Positions 29,795 to 40,768 of a stretch of DNA of 64,000 bases are shown in pieces. Positions within the stretch are counted from its first letter, which is position 1, and every line of letters begins with the position of its first letter. Both the position numbers and the translations under genes were made by a program. Origin of the DNA: Citrobacter farmeri (lineage in GTDB: Bacteria; Pseudomonadota; Gammaproteobacteria; Enterobacterales; Enterobacteriaceae). The notes beneath the pieces are model-generated. The model saw only the letters and a program-made list of their open reading frames with translations. It did no database searches and had not been told where the DNA came from. Location of the stretch: the NCBI RefSeq assembly GCF_019048065.1, contig NZ_CP077291.1, forward strand, positions 3,720,001 to 3,784,000, given 5' to 3'.

Positions 29795-31312
29795 TTATTG
29801 TTCGACCGCCATCAGGCGACGATATTCATCCCAGGCATAGAGGTCGGTCATGCCGCTGATATAATCCTGGATCAGCCGGCAGCGGTAATAATATTCCAGC
29901 ACAGGATACTCAGGTGAATCTGATGTTAATTTACCCACGGCCTCCACGTAGGCCAGTCGGTGGCGCGTTGACAGCTTCTGAAATAAACGAGATTCAATAG
30001 GAAAGCGCTGCAGGCGCTCTTTTTCCACCAGCTCACTGAAATCCGTAAGCGACAGACTTAATAAAGGACGGTAGATATCGAGTAAGCCACTGATCACCCG
30101 ATAGCCCTGTAATTCGAGCTGTTCCACATCCGGATGGCTAAACACATGTTTCATCGCAACATTTTTGTAGATTTTCAGCAGGCGGCTAAAGCTGCTGCCA
30201 TCTTCCAGCAATGCCTGATTAAACCTTCCTTCAAAGATTTGCTCCAGGTTATCAATAAAACGCTGTGCGGCGTAGGGCACCAGTTTATTAAGTGTATTCA
30301 CCCGCAAATACATGAAAAATTGATCTTCAGTACTACGGCTCAGATAATTCGCACGCGATTTATCCCAGGCATTTTCGACAACCTGCGCAAAGAGAGAACC
30401 TTTCTCATGCTGTCCCCAGGCCTCATGTAAATGATGATAGAGTTGCTCAACGCTGAAGATTCTTTTTTCAACCGCATCTTCCAGATCCGCCACGCAATAA
30501 GAGATATCATCAGCGGCTTCCATTATCCACGTTAACGGAAAACGACTGTAAACGGCGAGATCCAGTTCTTTACGTAACCTCGCAATATACGGTTCTTCAG
30601 AAAGATAATAGCCCGGTTTTTTCATTAAATAGTTGTGCGTCGCCGGTGTCTCCCCCCGCCACCACGCCGGACGGGTATATTTTAAGATCCCACCGACCTG
30701 GGCCCATGTCAGGTTCATCCGCATCAACGTGTGTACCAACCGAATCCCTTGCGCATTCCCTTCGAACTGACACAGATCCTGGCGTACTTTACGACGGATA
30801 TCGTTCAGCGACTCCTCGCCTTCGCGCAGGCGCAGCGTCGCCACAATGCAACGTTCTTCCGTTAAGGGCTGGCTTTCCGCATCCGCCGGATGTAAGCGCT
30901 GGCGAAACCAGTCATTGATTGCCGCCTCGCCAAAATGGCCAAATGGCGGGTTGCCGATGTCATGCATCAGGCAGGACATTTCGACGATACTTTCAAACGG
31001 TCCCGTCAACTCATCCAGACCGTATTGTTCCAGCAATTTCTGTTCTTTGAGGCGGCTTAAAACCTCTTTGGCGATATAACGCCCCACCTGCTGAACTTCC
31101 ATCGAATGGGTAAGACGCGTACGCACGGCGGCATTACGCTCGAGGGGGAATACCTGGGTTTTTTGCTGCAAGCGACGGATCGCCGGAGAGTTAATAATGC
31201 GCCCACGGTCGCTTTCAAAAATGCGCAAGATCTCATGCTCGGTTTTTACCCCTTGCGGTGAACGAAAACGACGGTGCCAGTTTATTTTTTTCCGGAAATC
31301 AATCTGTGACAT
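29795..31312 (-). CDS. dgt: dGTP triphosphohydrolase
   Basis: Splits dGTP to deoxyguanosine and tripolyphosphate (505 aa). The HD-domain metal ligands are visible in [13 protein letters not shown] (about 66-78), [16 protein letters not shown] (about 114-129) and [14 protein letters not shown] (about 270). The start is ATG 31312, giving [16 protein letters not shown] as in relatives; an upstream ATG adds eight unsupported residues. It is divergent from mtnN. Confidence 0.96.
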   Translation of the reverse strand: MSQIDFRKKINWHRRFRSPQGVKTEHEILRIFESDRGRIINSPAIRRLQQKTQVFPLERNAAVRTRLTHSMEVQQVGRYIAKEVLSRLKEQKLLEQYGLDELTGPFESIVEMSCLMHDIGNPPFGHFGEAAINDWFRQRLHPADAESQPLTEERCIVATLRLREGEESLNDIRRKVRQDLCQFEGNAQGIRLVHTLMRMNLTWAQVGGILKYTRPAWWRGETPATHNYLMKKPGYYLSEEPYIARLRKELDLAVYSRFPLTWIMEAADDISYCVADLEDAVEKRIFSVEQLYHHLHEAWGQHEKGSLFAQVVENAWDKSRANYLSRSTEDQFFMYLRVNTLNKLVPYAAQRFIDNLEQIFEGRFNQALLEDGSSFSRLLKIYKNVAMKHVFSHPDVEQLELQGYRVISGLLDIYRPLLSLSLTDFSELVEKERLQRFPIESRLFQKLSTRHRLAYVEAVGKLTSDSPEYPVLEYYYRCRLIQDYISGMTDLYAWDEYRRLMAVEQ

Positions 31313-31394
31313 GTCCTCTCCCGCGTGAGAATGCACTTCACCTTAAGCGCATGATAGACTATGCCTTTAAATCTCACCTAGCGCGAGTAAATCT

Positions 31395-32093
31395 ATGAAA
31401 ATCGGCATCATTGGTGCAATGGAAGAAGAGGTTACGCTGCTGCGTGACAAAATTGAAAACCGTCAAACTCTCACCCTGGGCGGTTGCGAAATTTACACCG
31501 GTCAGCTTAACGGAACCGACGTTGCGCTGCTGAAATCCGGTATTGGTAAAGTCGCGGCAGCGCTGGGCGCAACGCTGCTGCTTGAACGCTGCAAGCCGGA
31601 CGTCATTATTAACACCGGTTCCGCGGGCGGTCTCGCACCGACGCTGAAAGTGGGTGACATTGTGGTGTCTGATGAAGCGCGCTATCACGACGCTGACGTC
31701 ACCGCATTTGGCTATGAGTTTGGTCAACTGCCAGGCTGCCCGGCCGGCTTTAAAGCCGATGAAAAACTGGTCGCCGCCGCGGAATCCTGCATTGCACAAC
31801 TGAACCTCAACGCGGTGCGTGGTCTGATCGTCAGTGGTGATGCCTTTATCAACGGTTCCGTAGGACTGGCCAAAATTCAGCATAATTTCCCACAGGCGAT
31901 TGCTGTTGAAATGGAAGCCACTGCGATTGCCCACGTTTGCCATAACTTCAAGGTACCGTTTGTGGTGGTCCGCGCGATCTCTGACGTCGCCGACCAGCAG
32001 TCCCATCTCAGCTTTGATGAATTCCTGGCCGTTGCCGCGAAGCAATCCACGTTGATGGTCGAATCGCTGGTACAGAAACTGGCGCATGGCTAA
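31395..32093 (+). CDS. mtnN: 5'-methylthioadenosine/S-adenosylhomocysteine nucleosidase
   Basis: Pfs/MTAN (232 aa) cleaves adenine from MTA, SAH and 5'-deoxyadenosine; it clears radical-SAM by-products and supplies the AI-2 precursor. The N-terminus [13 protein letters not shown] carries the catalytic glutamate near residue 12, and RAISDVAD (about 193-200) carries the general-acid aspartate. Its last 8 nt overlap the btuF start, so the two genes are translationally coupled. Confidence 0.98.
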   Translation: MKIGIIGAMEEEVTLLRDKIENRQTLTLGGCEIYTGQLNGTDVALLKSGIGKVAAALGATLLLERCKPDVIINTGSAGGLAPTLKVGDIVVSDEARYHDADVTAFGYEFGQLPGCPAGFKADEKLVAAAESCIAQLNLNAVRGLIVSGDAFINGSVGLAKIQHNFPQAIAVEMEATAIAHVCHNFKVPFVVVRAISDVADQQSHLSFDEFLAVAAKQSTLMVESLVQKLAHG

Positions 32094-32886
32094 ATCCCTC
32101 TTCAGGGCGCTTGCCGCCCTGCTGTTAGCCCTTCCGGTGTGGCTGCATGCCGCACCTCGTGTGATTTCACTCTCTCCAGCCAATACGGAACTCGCTTTTG
32201 CCGCCGGGATCACGCCCGTTGGCGTCAGCAGCTATTCTGACTATCCGTCCGAGGCACAACGCATTGAACAAGTCTCGACCTGGCAAGGTATGAATCTGGA
32301 ACGGATTGTGGCGCTGAAGCCGGATCTGGTCCTCGCCTGGCGCGGCGGCAATGCCGAACGGCAGGTGAATCAACTCACCTCGCTGGGCATCAGGGTCATG
32401 TGGGTCGATGCCGTCACGATTGCGCAGATCGCCGACACGTTGCAGAAACTGGCCGCTTTTAGCCCGCATCCTGAAATGGCAAAGCGCGCCGCGCAAACCT
32501 TGCTGGACGACTATTCGCAGCTAAAATCTCAGTATGCCAGCAAAGCGAAAAAACGCGTGTTTTTGCAGTTTGGCATCAATCCTCCCTTTACCAGCGGAAA
32601 AGGGTCAATTCAAAACGAGGTTATTGAGCTCTGCGGTGGAGAAAATATCTTTGCCGGCAGCCGGGTTCCCTGGCCGCAGGTCAGTCGCGAACAGGTGCTG
32701 GCGCGCGCGCCGCAAGCGATCGTTGTCGCCGGAGATGCGGGGGAAATTCTCAAAATTAAGCAATACTGGGGTGATCAGCTACAAATTCCGGTAATTTCCC
32801 TCAACAGTGACTGGTTTGAACGCGCAAGCCCGCGTATTATCCTCGCCGCAAAACAGCTCTGTAATGCGCTTGCCCAGGTGAATTAG
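32086..32886 (+). CDS. btuF: Vitamin B12 periplasmic binding protein BtuF
   Basis: Substrate-binding protein of the BtuCD-F cobalamin importer (266 aa). A signal peptide of about 22 residues ends WLHAA. A class III binding-protein fold of two lobes joined by a long helix follows, with [16 protein letters not shown] in the first lobe. The permease and ATPase genes btuC and btuD are not in this window; in enterobacteria they lie elsewhere. It overlaps mtnN by 8 nt and is followed by yadS after 36 nt. Confidence 0.95.
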   Translation: MAKSLFRALAALLLALPVWLHAAPRVISLSPANTELAFAAGITPVGVSSYSDYPSEAQRIEQVSTWQGMNLERIVALKPDLVLAWRGGNAERQVNQLTSLGIRVMWVDAVTIAQIADTLQKLAAFSPHPEMAKRAAQTLLDDYSQLKSQYASKAKKRVFLQFGINPPFTSGKGSIQNEVIELCGGENIFAGSRVPWPQVSREQVLARAPQAIVVAGDAGEILKIKQYWGDQLQIPVISLNSDWFERASPRIILAAKQLCNALAQVN

Positions 32887-32922
32887 CGTCTGCCCCCACC
32901 AGTTTGTTGTGAGGTTTTGAGA

Positions 32923-33546
32923 ATGCTCGTCTATTGGCTGGATATTGTAGGTACCGCGGTATTTGCCATCTCTGGCGTGTTACTGGCCGGAAAACTACGT
33001 ATGGACCCGTTTGGCGTGCTGGTTTTAGGCGTGGTTACCGCCGTGGGCGGCGGGACGATCCGCGATATGGCATTAGATAACGGGCCCGTTTTCTGGGTCA
33101 AAGATCCTACCGATCTGGTGGTGGCAATGGTTACCAGCATGTTGACAATTCTGCTGGTGCGTCAGCCCCGACGCTTACCCAAATGGATGCTGCCGGTGCT
33201 GGACGCCGTCGGTCTGGCGGTGTTTGTTGGCATTGGCGTCAACAAAGCGTTTATTGCAGGGACCGGCCCCCTGGTGGCTATCTGTATGGGCGTCATTACC
33301 GGTGTGGGCGGCGGTATCATTCGCGATGTGCTGGCGCGGGAAATCCCAATGATCCTGCGTACGGAAATCTACGCGACAGCCTGTATCATCGGCGGGATTG
33401 TCCACGCAACCGCACATTACACTTTCGCGATGCCGTTAGAAGCCGCCAGTATGTTGGGGATGGTTGTCACGCTGGTGATTCGCCTCGCGGCGATCCGCTG
33501 GCATCTGAAGCTACCGACATTTGCGCTAGATGAGAATGGACGTTGA
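32923..33546 (+). CDS. yadS: TRIC-family inner membrane protein YadS
   Basis: Putative cation channel of the bacterial TRIC (UPF0126) family (207 aa). It has about seven hydrophobic segments in an internal duplication: the kinked-helix motif GVVTAVGGGTIRDMAL (about 32-47) recurs as GVITGVGGGIIRDVLA (about 119-134). The physiological role in enterobacteria is unknown. ATG 32923 gives the family N-terminus MLVYWLDIVGTAVFAISG. It ends the mtnN-btuF-yadS run and converges with erpA. Confidence 0.9.
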   Translation: MLVYWLDIVGTAVFAISGVLLAGKLRMDPFGVLVLGVVTAVGGGTIRDMALDNGPVFWVKDPTDLVVAMVTSMLTILLVRQPRRLPKWMLPVLDAVGLAVFVGIGVNKAFIAGTGPLVAICMGVITGVGGGIIRDVLAREIPMILRTEIYATACIIGGIVHATAHYTFAMPLEAASMLGMVVTLVIRLAAIRWHLKLPTFALDENGR

Positions 33547-33555
33547 CTTGATTTT

Positions 33556-33635
33556 GCCCGATGACGCTGCGCTTATCGGGCCTACAACAGAACAACACCG
33601 TAGGCCGGATAAGGCATTTATGCCGTCATCCGGCA
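33556..33635. repeat. REP pair between yadS and erpA
   Basis: GCCCGATGACGCTGCG...TATCGGGCCTAC (33556-33585) and GTAGGCCGGATAAGGC...CATCCGGCA (33600-33635). It lies between convergent genes, where it may protect both mRNA 3' ends. Confidence 0.88.
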
Positions 33636-33648
33636 TGACAGACAGCAC

Positions 33649-33993
33649 TCAGATGCTGAAGGAAGAACCACACCCGCAGGTGCTTTTCGCATTCGGGTTG
33701 GTGACTATGAAGCGGGAACCTTCCAGACCTTCGGTGTAGTCAACGGAGCCGCCGACCAGATACTGCAGGCTCATTGGGTCAACCACCAGGCCTACGCCCT
33801 GTTTCTCGATGGTCATATCGCCTTCGTTGATCTGATCATCAAAGGTAAAACCATACTGGAAACCGCTGCATCCCCCCCCGGTGATATACACACGCAGTTT
33901 CAGGTTCGGGTTTTCTTCGTCAGCGATCAGGCTTTTTACTTTATTGGCTGCTGCTTCAGTAAATTGCAGTGGCAGCGCTACGTCATCACTCAT
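33649..33993 (-). CDS. erpA: Iron-sulfur cluster insertion protein ErpA
   Basis: A-type Fe-S carrier (114 aa) that delivers clusters to apo-proteins, including the IspG and IspH isoprenoid enzymes in E. coli. The three conserved cysteines are C42 (GGGCSGFQ), C106 and C108 (STCGCGSSF). It is downstream of clcA on the same strand with an 81-nt gap, so it probably has its own promoter. Confidence 0.97.
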   Translation of the reverse strand: MSDDVALPLQFTEAAANKVKSLIADEENPNLKLRVYITGGGCSGFQYGFTFDDQINEGDMTIEKQGVGLVVDPMSLQYLVGGSVDYTEGLEGSRFIVTNPNAKSTCGCGSSFSI

Positions 33994-34074
33994 ATTTTTG
34001 CTCCAAACGACATCGGCAATTGGGCAAATTCTGACCCAATATTCATGCCATTATCTAATACCCTGGTATTTCAT

Positions 34075-35496
34075 TCAAGTATTCTCGCCAGCGGTGGTCG
34101 TCTGACTTTTTGCCGCCTGCTCCGCTTCCTGCTTCGCCAGCGTGCGGGCAAGAATAGTGGAGTATAGCGGTTTTCCACCGAGGAACTGTGCCAATAGTGT
34201 TGCGCCAAGACAGGTAATAATCATTGGCAAAATGAGCTGATAGTTATCGGTCATCTCCAGCACCAGCACAATCCCGGTCAACGGCGCACGCACCGAAGCC
34301 GCCAGCAGTGCGCCCATTCCGGCGATGGCAAAGGTCCCTGCCTCAAGCTGATAGTGCGGGAAACCGGCGGTTGCTGCCATACCAAATGCCGTCCCCAGCA
34401 GTGTACCCAACGCCAGCATCGGGGCAAAGATGCCGCCCGGCGCACCAGAAGAGAAACAGAGCAAGGTGGTCATCACCCGCGCAATAAAGATAAACAGCAG
34501 TAGCCCGACGCTAAAATTACCCGCCGCAGCAATCGGGATAAGGTTAAAACCGCCGCCCGCCGCCGCAGGTTCAATCAGCCCCAGAATGCCGCACAGACCG
34601 CCAATCGCCCCGCCCATTAGCACCCATTTAGTGGTATTACCGTGATGAAAACGCTGGAACATATCCTGGGTACCCAGCACCAGCTTATTGAAGACAGGTC
34701 CCACGCAGCCGAAAATCATCCCGAGGATCAGGTACAGCCATAGCGTATTAACCGGCGCGTTGGACAGTTTCCCCACCTCGATGATCGGCGATTCGCCATT
34801 GAAGATGCGAAAAACAATGCTCGACATGATCACGCCGGTAAAAACGGCTTTGATCGAGATAAGGTTGTAGCGAAACTGCGGGCGCATCTCCTCAATGATA
34901 AACAGTATGCCCGCCAGCGGTGCATTAAACGCGGCGGAAAGCCCAGCGGCCGCGCCGGTTGCCAGGAGGGTGTGTCGCGCTTCGGCGCTGCGCATGCGGA
35001 AGATATCCAGTACCATGCGGCCAATATTGCCGCCAATTTGCACTGTCGGGCCTTCGCGCCCCAGCACCATGCCCGCCCCCAGCGTTCCCATCCCGCCAAT
35101 AAACTTGACCGGTAATACGCGCCACCAGCGAACGGGGCGAAGCTCTTCCAGCGCCCCTTCGATCTCCGGAATCCCCGACCCGCCCGCTTCCGGCGCAAAT
35201 TTACGCACCAGAAAATAGCCAACCATCGCCAGTAATGCAGAGAGAATAAACGCCAGCGGCCAGAGCATAAGCGGATGATCGGCCACATTCACCAGCGCAC
35301 CGATACGCAGGTTTTGCACCCAGCTCACCGCTTTTTCGAACGCCACGCCTGCCAGACCGGTGAGCGTCCCCACCACTGCCGCCATCAATAAGATCGCCAG
35401 CGGCGTTTTATCACGCTCCAGGAGCCGACGGATTTGATCCCTGCGCCGTAAGCGCACAATTTGCTGTGCTTCAAAAGAGGGAGTTTCTGTCTTCAT
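34075..35496 (-). CDS. clcA: H+/Cl- exchange transporter ClcA (EriC)
   Basis: CLC antiporter (473 aa) exchanging two chloride ions for one proton; it helps acid resistance as an electrical shunt. The selectivity motifs are visible: GSGIPEIEG (about 106-114), [11 protein letters not shown] with the gating glutamate near 148, and [11 protein letters not shown] (about 354-364). There are many membrane segments. It works with amino-acid decarboxylase systems such as the lysine and arginine ones. Confidence 0.97.
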   Translation of the reverse strand: MKTETPSFEAQQIVRLRRRDQIRRLLERDKTPLAILLMAAVVGTLTGLAGVAFEKAVSWVQNLRIGALVNVADHPLMLWPLAFILSALLAMVGYFLVRKFAPEAGGSGIPEIEGALEELRPVRWWRVLPVKFIGGMGTLGAGMVLGREGPTVQIGGNIGRMVLDIFRMRSAEARHTLLATGAAAGLSAAFNAPLAGILFIIEEMRPQFRYNLISIKAVFTGVIMSSIVFRIFNGESPIIEVGKLSNAPVNTLWLYLILGMIFGCVGPVFNKLVLGTQDMFQRFHHGNTTKWVLMGGAIGGLCGILGLIEPAAAGGGFNLIPIAAAGNFSVGLLLFIFIARVMTTLLCFSSGAPGGIFAPMLALGTLLGTAFGMAATAGFPHYQLEAGTFAIAGMGALLAASVRAPLTGIVLVLEMTDNYQLILPMIITCLGATLLAQFLGGKPLYSTILARTLAKQEAEQAAKSQTTTAGENT

Positions 35497-35664
35497 CAGA
35501 TGATCATTAATTGGTAATACAAATGCAGAGGCGGCATTGTACTCGCCTCTTCCCCGAAAATCCCCTGCAAATCGTGATGTTTCAAATGCGCAAAACTTTC
35601 ATAACCTTCTCTGAATAACTAGAATAGCGGGCATTCACTTTTTCTACGAACCAGGAACCCATCC

Positions 35665-36945
35665 ATGAGTAAGTCTGAAAACCTCTACAGCGCGGCACGC
35701 GAGCTCATCCCCGGCGGCGTTAACTCCCCTGTTCGCGCCTTTACTGGCGTGGGTGGTACTCCGCTGTTTATCGAAAAAGCAGACGGCGCCTATTTGTACG
35801 ATGTCGATGGTAAAGCCTATATCGATTACGTTGGCTCCTGGGGTCCGATGGTACTGGGTCACAATCATCCGGCAATCCGTAATGCGGTTATCGAAGCCGC
35901 CGAGCGGGGCTTAAGCTTCGGTGCGCCAACCGAGATGGAAGTCAAAATGGCGGAATTAGTGACCGAACTGGTCCCGACAATGGACATGGTGCGAATGGTA
36001 AACTCCGGTACGGAAGCAACCATGAGCGCCATTCGTCTGGCGCGAGGTTTCACCGGCCGCGATAAGATCATCAAATTTGAAGGCTGCTACCACGGCCACG
36101 CGGACTGTTTGCTGGTGAAAGCGGGTTCCGGCGCGCTGACGCTGGGCCAGCCGAACTCTCCGGGCGTACCGGCAGATTTCGCGAAGCACACTCTGACCTG
36201 TACCTATAACGATCTTAATTCCGTGCGCGCCGCGTTTGAGCAGTTCCCGCAGGAGATCGCCTGTATCATCGTAGAGCCCGTGGCGGGCAATATGAACTGC
36301 ATCCCACCGCAACCGGAATTCCTGCCGGGTCTGCGTGCGCTGTGCGATGAGTTTGGCGCGTTGCTGATCATCGACGAAGTGATGACCGGCTTCCGCGTGG
36401 CGCTGGCGGGCGCGCAGGATTACTATAACGTGGTGCCGGATCTGACCTGTCTGGGCAAAATCATCGGCGGCGGTATGCCTGTGGGCGCGTTTGGCGGTCG
36501 TCGCGACGTGATGGATGCGCTGGCACCCACTGGTCCGGTCTATCAGGCGGGCACCCTCTCCGGCAACCCAATTGCGATGGCAGCAGGTTTTGCCTGTCTG
36601 ACCGAAGTCGCGCAACCGGGCATTCACGAAACGCTGGATGAACTGACGACGCGACTGGCGGAAGGTCTGCTGGAAGCGGCACAGGAAACCGCGATCCCGC
36701 TGGTCGTTAACCACGTCGGCGGCATGTTTGGGATTTTCTTCACCGACGCGAAAACCGTCACCTGCTATCAGGACGTGATGGCCTGCGACGTTGAGCGCTT
36801 TAAGCGCTTCTTCCACATGATGCTGGACGAAGGGATTTACCTTGCGCCATCCGCGTTTGAAGCGGGCTTTATGTCCGTGGCGCACAGCATGGAAGACATC
36901 AACAACACTATCGACGCAGCACGCCGGGTGTTTGCTAAGCTGTAA
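35665..36945 (+). CDS. hemL: Glutamate-1-semialdehyde 2,1-aminomutase
   Basis: PLP enzyme of the C5 heme pathway that turns glutamate-1-semialdehyde into 5-aminolevulinate (426 aa). The PLP lysine is in [17 protein letters not shown] (K near 265), and the fold-type I motif [12 protein letters not shown] (about 233-244) precedes it. It is divergent from clcA. A REP with a T run follows its stop. Confidence 0.98.
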   Translation: MSKSENLYSAARELIPGGVNSPVRAFTGVGGTPLFIEKADGAYLYDVDGKAYIDYVGSWGPMVLGHNHPAIRNAVIEAAERGLSFGAPTEMEVKMAELVTELVPTMDMVRMVNSGTEATMSAIRLARGFTGRDKIIKFEGCYHGHADCLLVKAGSGALTLGQPNSPGVPADFAKHTLTCTYNDLNSVRAAFEQFPQEIACIIVEPVAGNMNCIPPQPEFLPGLRALCDEFGALLIIDEVMTGFRVALAGAQDYYNVVPDLTCLGKIIGGGMPVGAFGGRRDVMDALAPTGPVYQAGTLSGNPIAMAAGFACLTEVAQPGIHETLDELTTRLAEGLLEAAQETAIPLVVNHVGGMFGIFFTDAKTVTCYQDVMACDVERFKRFFHMMLDEGIYLAPSAFEAGFMSVAHSMEDINNTIDAARRVFAKL

Positions 36946-36963
36946 CAGAGTACGTTTTAAACC

Positions 36964-37040
36964 GTAGGCCGGGTAAGGCGAAGCCGCCACCCGGCTTTTT
37001 TATTGCCGGATGGCGACGCGAAGCGTCTTATCCGGCTACG
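36964..37040. repeat. REP pair between hemL and fhuB
   Basis: GTAGGCCGGGTAAGGC...CACCCGGC (36964-36995), followed by six T, then GCCGGATGGCGACGCG...TATCCGGCTACG (37005-37040). The first half is a likely hemL terminator. This is where Salmonella carries the stf fimbrial operon; none is present here. Confidence 0.88.
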
Positions 37041-37054
37041 CGAAAACGTGCGAA

Positions 37055-39037
37055 TCAACGACTCTGCTTACGTAACAGATAAATAAAGTACGGCGCGCCG
37101 ATAAACGTCGACAGTATCCCTGCCGGAATCTGGTACGGAAACAGCACCATTCGCCCGCACCAGTCGGCGAAGATCAGTAACAAGCCTCCCGCCAGCGCCG
37201 ACATCACAATATGCGGCATCGTTCGACGAAAACCCAACATCCGGGCAATATGCGGCGCCATCAGTCCGACAAAGCTCAGCGGGCCAATCGTCATTGTAGC
37301 GGTGGCCGTCAGACTGGCCGCCAGCAACAACAGCCCTACCCGCGACGGCGTCAACGCCATACCAACTGCGCGTGCGGTATCGCCGCCCAACGGTAAAATC
37401 GTCAACCAACGACGACAGAGTGGCGTGATGGCCAGCAGGATCACCATCACAATCCCGGTATGCAGCACCTGCTCGCCTGAAGCGTTATAGGTCGACCCGG
37501 AGATCCAGGTCAGTACCCCCGCCATGCGCGGATCGCCGCTCGCCTGCAGCATCATCAGCAACATGGTAAACGCGGTACTGAGCGCCATCCCGGCCAACAG
37601 CATACGGTGGGGAGAGAACCCTCCCCGTCCGGCGGCGATCATGATGATCAGCAGCGTAGCGGCAGCGCCGAGACTCCCGGCGGGCAGCAGCCAGCCAAAC
37701 GCATTACCCGGCACCAGAAACAGCATCAGTACAACACCGAACGCCGCGCCGGAACTGATCCCCAGCACCTCAGGACTCGCCATCGGATTTCCGGTTAGCC
37801 GTTGAATAATGCACCCCGCAACGGCCAGCATCACCCCGGCGATCATCGCCGCCAGAATGCGCGGCCAGCGCCAGGGCATCAGCTCTTCCAGCTGCGCGCC
37901 GCTGGCCCAACTCCAGCCCTGCGCATCACGCCCCAATGACAACGCGACATACACCCCAATCAATAACAGCAAGCCGCCGATCAGCGCATAGCCCAGCACA
38001 TGCTGACGTTCTGTCGCCACACGATCGCTGACGTTCATGTCCGGTGCGCTCATGCTTCGCAGGCGCGGCAATAGCCACAGTAGCAGGGGGGCGCCGATCA
38101 GCGCGGTCACAGAACCGGTGGACACTTCCATCCATACCCGGGTCAGCCAGAGAATGATCTGATCGGAAAGCCAGAGAATCAGCGCCCCGATCAGCGGAGC
38201 CAGCATCAGACGCGCCAGCAGACGACGCGCGCCCAGCATTTTCGCCAGCAACGGCGCAAACAGGCCGATAAAACCAATAATCCCCACCGCGTTGACCAGC
38301 AGCGCGCTGAGCACAATCGCCAGCGTCAGCGCCGCCAGACGCGCCAGCGACAGCGCCAGCCCCAAATTACGCGCCACGCCGTCGTCCAGCCCCATCAGGG
38401 TCAGCGGGCGTAACAGCACCAGGGCAAGCATCACACCGCCCAGCAGTTGCGGCCACAAACGCTGCACGCCGCCCCAGTCGGTTTGCGTCAGCGTTCCTGT
38501 ACTCCACAGGAACATGCTTTGCAGCTGATCGTGGTGGAAGATAACCAACAACTGATTGATTGCTCCACAGTAGAGACTGACCACCAGACCGGCGAGGATC
38601 AGCGTCACGGGAGAAAGACGTTTACCCCAGGCGACGCCAAACACCAGCGCCCCGACAATACAGGCTCCCGCCAGAGCGGCGAACTGCGCGGCCATCACAC
38701 CCGGGATCGCCCATAACGTCGTGACCGTCATCCCCAACTGTGCGCCGGTCGCCACGCCCAGCGTGGTCGGTTCCGCCAGCGGGTTGCGTAGTACCTGCTG
38801 AAAGAGTACGCCAACCAGGCCCAGCCCGGCCCCCACCAGCAGGGAAATCACCAGACGAGGGAGAAGGCTGTAATGGAAGATCATCTGCTCGATGAGGTCG
38901 ATATTGGGTGACCACAGCGCCTGCTGCCACTGATTTCGCGGCAGCGCAATAGAGAAATTTGTCCAGGTTAAGCCCACGGCGACAATAAACAGCAGCGCCA
39001 GCAATAGCGCCGGGAAGCGCGCAATACGCTTGCTCAC
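37055..39037 (-). CDS. fhuB: Ferrichrome ABC transporter permease FhuB
   Basis: Inner-membrane permease for iron(III) hydroxamates (660 aa), a fused tandem of two homologous BtuC-like halves of about 330 residues and ten membrane segments each. Each half carries a glycine-containing EAA-type loop for FhuC. It starts with GTG 39037, overlapping the fhuD stop by 4 nt (GTGA). It is the last gene of the fhuACDB set. Confidence 0.97.
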   Translation of the reverse strand: MSKRIARFPALLLALLFIVAVGLTWTNFSIALPRNQWQQALWSPNIDLIEQMIFHYSLLPRLVISLLVGAGLGLVGVLFQQVLRNPLAEPTTLGVATGAQLGMTVTTLWAIPGVMAAQFAALAGACIVGALVFGVAWGKRLSPVTLILAGLVVSLYCGAINQLLVIFHHDQLQSMFLWSTGTLTQTDWGGVQRLWPQLLGGVMLALVLLRPLTLMGLDDGVARNLGLALSLARLAALTLAIVLSALLVNAVGIIGFIGLFAPLLAKMLGARRLLARLMLAPLIGALILWLSDQIILWLTRVWMEVSTGSVTALIGAPLLLWLLPRLRSMSAPDMNVSDRVATERQHVLGYALIGGLLLLIGVYVALSLGRDAQGWSWASGAQLEELMPWRWPRILAAMIAGVMLAVAGCIIQRLTGNPMASPEVLGISSGAAFGVVLMLFLVPGNAFGWLLPAGSLGAAATLLIIMIAAGRGGFSPHRMLLAGMALSTAFTMLLMMLQASGDPRMAGVLTWISGSTYNASGEQVLHTGIVMVILLAITPLCRRWLTILPLGGDTARAVGMALTPSRVGLLLLAASLTATATMTIGPLSFVGLMAPHIARMLGFRRTMPHIVMSALAGGLLLIFADWCGRMVLFPYQIPAGILSTFIGAPYFIYLLRKQSR

Positions 39038-39924
39038 GCTTTGCCCCCCAGCGCATTATCCAGAATGCGCACAAAGTTCATGGTCGACAATGTGGCACCA
39101 TAGAACCACACGGGGGGAACACGCTGGAAACGCCCTTCGCGCACGAACGGCATTGCCTGCCAGAGCGGTGTCGCCATCAGTGCCGCCATCTCTTTGTTAT
39201 TCCCATGATCAAAACAAAGCACATCGGCATCTTTGTAGGCCGCAAGACGATCAATCCCCACCACCGTACTGCCCCAGAAGTTGGTTTCCCCTTGCCAGGC
39301 GTTGCGAATACTGTACTCATCCAGCACGTCCTGGAACAGGCAGTTCGGGCCAAAGACCAGCATATGACGGGGATCAAGCAGGGTGACCAGCAGCAGCGGA
39401 CGCTCGCCGCGCTGTACAAAGCGCGGTTTTCGGCTGGCAATAAAATGGTCATATTCCGCCAGATGCCGCTCGGCTGCCGCTTCCAGATTCAGCATCTGCG
39501 CCATGTCGATCAGAGAACGACGCGCCACCGCTAAGGGTTGTTTACCATCGCTGAAGTTGAAGCCGCGTCCGGGGGAAATACGCGCCAGCGTTTCGGGAGA
39601 AGGGCCGTAGCCTGTCGACCAGAACATATATGAGGGCTTCATTTCGGTCAGCAACTCCAGATTCGGCTCGGTGCGTAATCCGACATCAATCACCGACGCC
39701 GGCAGTGGAGGATCGTTTACCCACAGGCGGTAATTGGGAATGTCCGCCACGCCGTAAGGCGTCACGCCAAGCGCCAGCAACAGCTCGACCGGCAGCCACT
39801 CCAGCGCCACGATGCGATGCGGATCGACCGAAGCCGCGCGCGCTGGTTTCATCTGCCAGAGCAGCGGAGAGAGTGCCATCGCCGTTAATAAACGACGACG
39901 CGTTATGTGGTGTAAACCGCTCAT
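39034..39924 (-). CDS. fhuD: Ferrichrome-binding periplasmic protein FhuD
   Basis: Binding protein for ferrichrome, coprogen, aerobactin and related hydroxamates (296 aa). The signal peptide holds a twin-arginine-like motif TRRRLLTAM and ends near PARAA, which suggests Tat export, as predicted for E. coli FhuD. A class III two-lobe fold follows. ATG 39924 shares its A with the fhuC stop (TGATG), so translation is coupled. Confidence 0.96.
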   Translation of the reverse strand: MSGLHHITRRRLLTAMALSPLLWQMKPARAASVDPHRIVALEWLPVELLLALGVTPYGVADIPNYRLWVNDPPLPASVIDVGLRTEPNLELLTEMKPSYMFWSTGYGPSPETLARISPGRGFNFSDGKQPLAVARRSLIDMAQMLNLEAAAERHLAEYDHFIASRKPRFVQRGERPLLLVTLLDPRHMLVFGPNCLFQDVLDEYSIRNAWQGETNFWGSTVVGIDRLAAYKDADVLCFDHGNNKEMAALMATPLWQAMPFVREGRFQRVPPVWFYGATLSTMNFVRILDNALGGKA

Positions 39925-40721
39925 CAATACACAAAACTCACAGGTGCAGCGCCTGCCGGATGCGGCAGGATCCCCATCGGTATGCCATAAATCTGTTCCA
40001 GGTTTTCACTACGCATCAGGTCGGCGGGTGTTCCCTGGGCAATCATTTCACCGCCGCGCAGTGCGACTAAATAGTCACAGTAGCGGGCAGCCATGTTGAT
40101 ATCATGCAGCACGGCGATCACCGTCAGACCGCGCTCCTGGCTGAGACGATGCACCAGCGCCAGTACATCAACCTGATGGGCAATATCCAGCGCAGAAGTG
40201 GGTTCATCCAACAGCAGACAGCGGCTGTCCTGCGCCACCAGCATCGCAATCCACGCGCGCTGGCGTTCACCGCCGGAAAGGCTGTCAACCAGACGATGCG
40301 CCAGCGGCTTTAATCCCACCAGCGCGATCGCTTCTTCCACTTTTTCTCTGTCCGCGACGCCAAAACGACCCAGCGCCCCGTGCCACGGATAGCGACCGAT
40401 CGCCACCAGTTCACGTACGGTCATCCCTTCCGCCTGCGGCAACTGCTGCGGCAAATACGCCACCTTACGAGCGAACGCTTTGCTGTTCCAGGTGCTCAGC
40501 GGCTGAGCGTCCAGCAGGATATCCCCTTCTGACGGCGGCTGATGGCGACCCAGCATTTTCAACAACGTGGATTTACCTGAACCGTTGTGGCCGATAAGGC
40601 CAGTCACTTTACCGACCGGAAAGGTTAACGACAGAGGATGCAGAAGCGTGCGACCGGGCACGCGAAAGGAGACATCACGCAGTGCAAACGTGGTATCGGG
40701 ATGATGGGTCTGTTCCTGCAT
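39924..40721 (-). CDS. fhuC: Ferrichrome ABC transporter ATP-binding protein FhuC
   Basis: ATPase that powers FhuBD import (265 aa). Walker A is GHNGSGKST (about 44-52), the signature is LSGGERQRAWIA (about 143-154), and Walker B is LLLDEPTSALD (about 163-173). The start is ATG 40721, giving MQEQTHHPD; an upstream in-frame TTG would add three residues. It lies 47 nt after fhuA. Confidence 0.97.
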   Translation of the reverse strand: MQEQTHHPDTTFALRDVSFRVPGRTLLHPLSLTFPVGKVTGLIGHNGSGKSTLLKMLGRHQPPSEGDILLDAQPLSTWNSKAFARKVAYLPQQLPQAEGMTVRELVAIGRYPWHGALGRFGVADREKVEEAIALVGLKPLAHRLVDSLSGGERQRAWIAMLVAQDSRCLLLDEPTSALDIAHQVDVLALVHRLSQERGLTVIAVLHDINMAARYCDYLVALRGGEMIAQGTPADLMRSENLEQIYGIPMGILPHPAGAAPVSFVY

Positions 40722-40768
40722 AGCGGCCAACTTGTAAAGCGGGCACGCAATGCGTGCCCAAAGAAAAA

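Noticed and set aside
35956..36990. 344-codon ORF opposite hemL
   Set aside because: It is antisense to a full-length, well-conserved hemL and has no features of a real protein.
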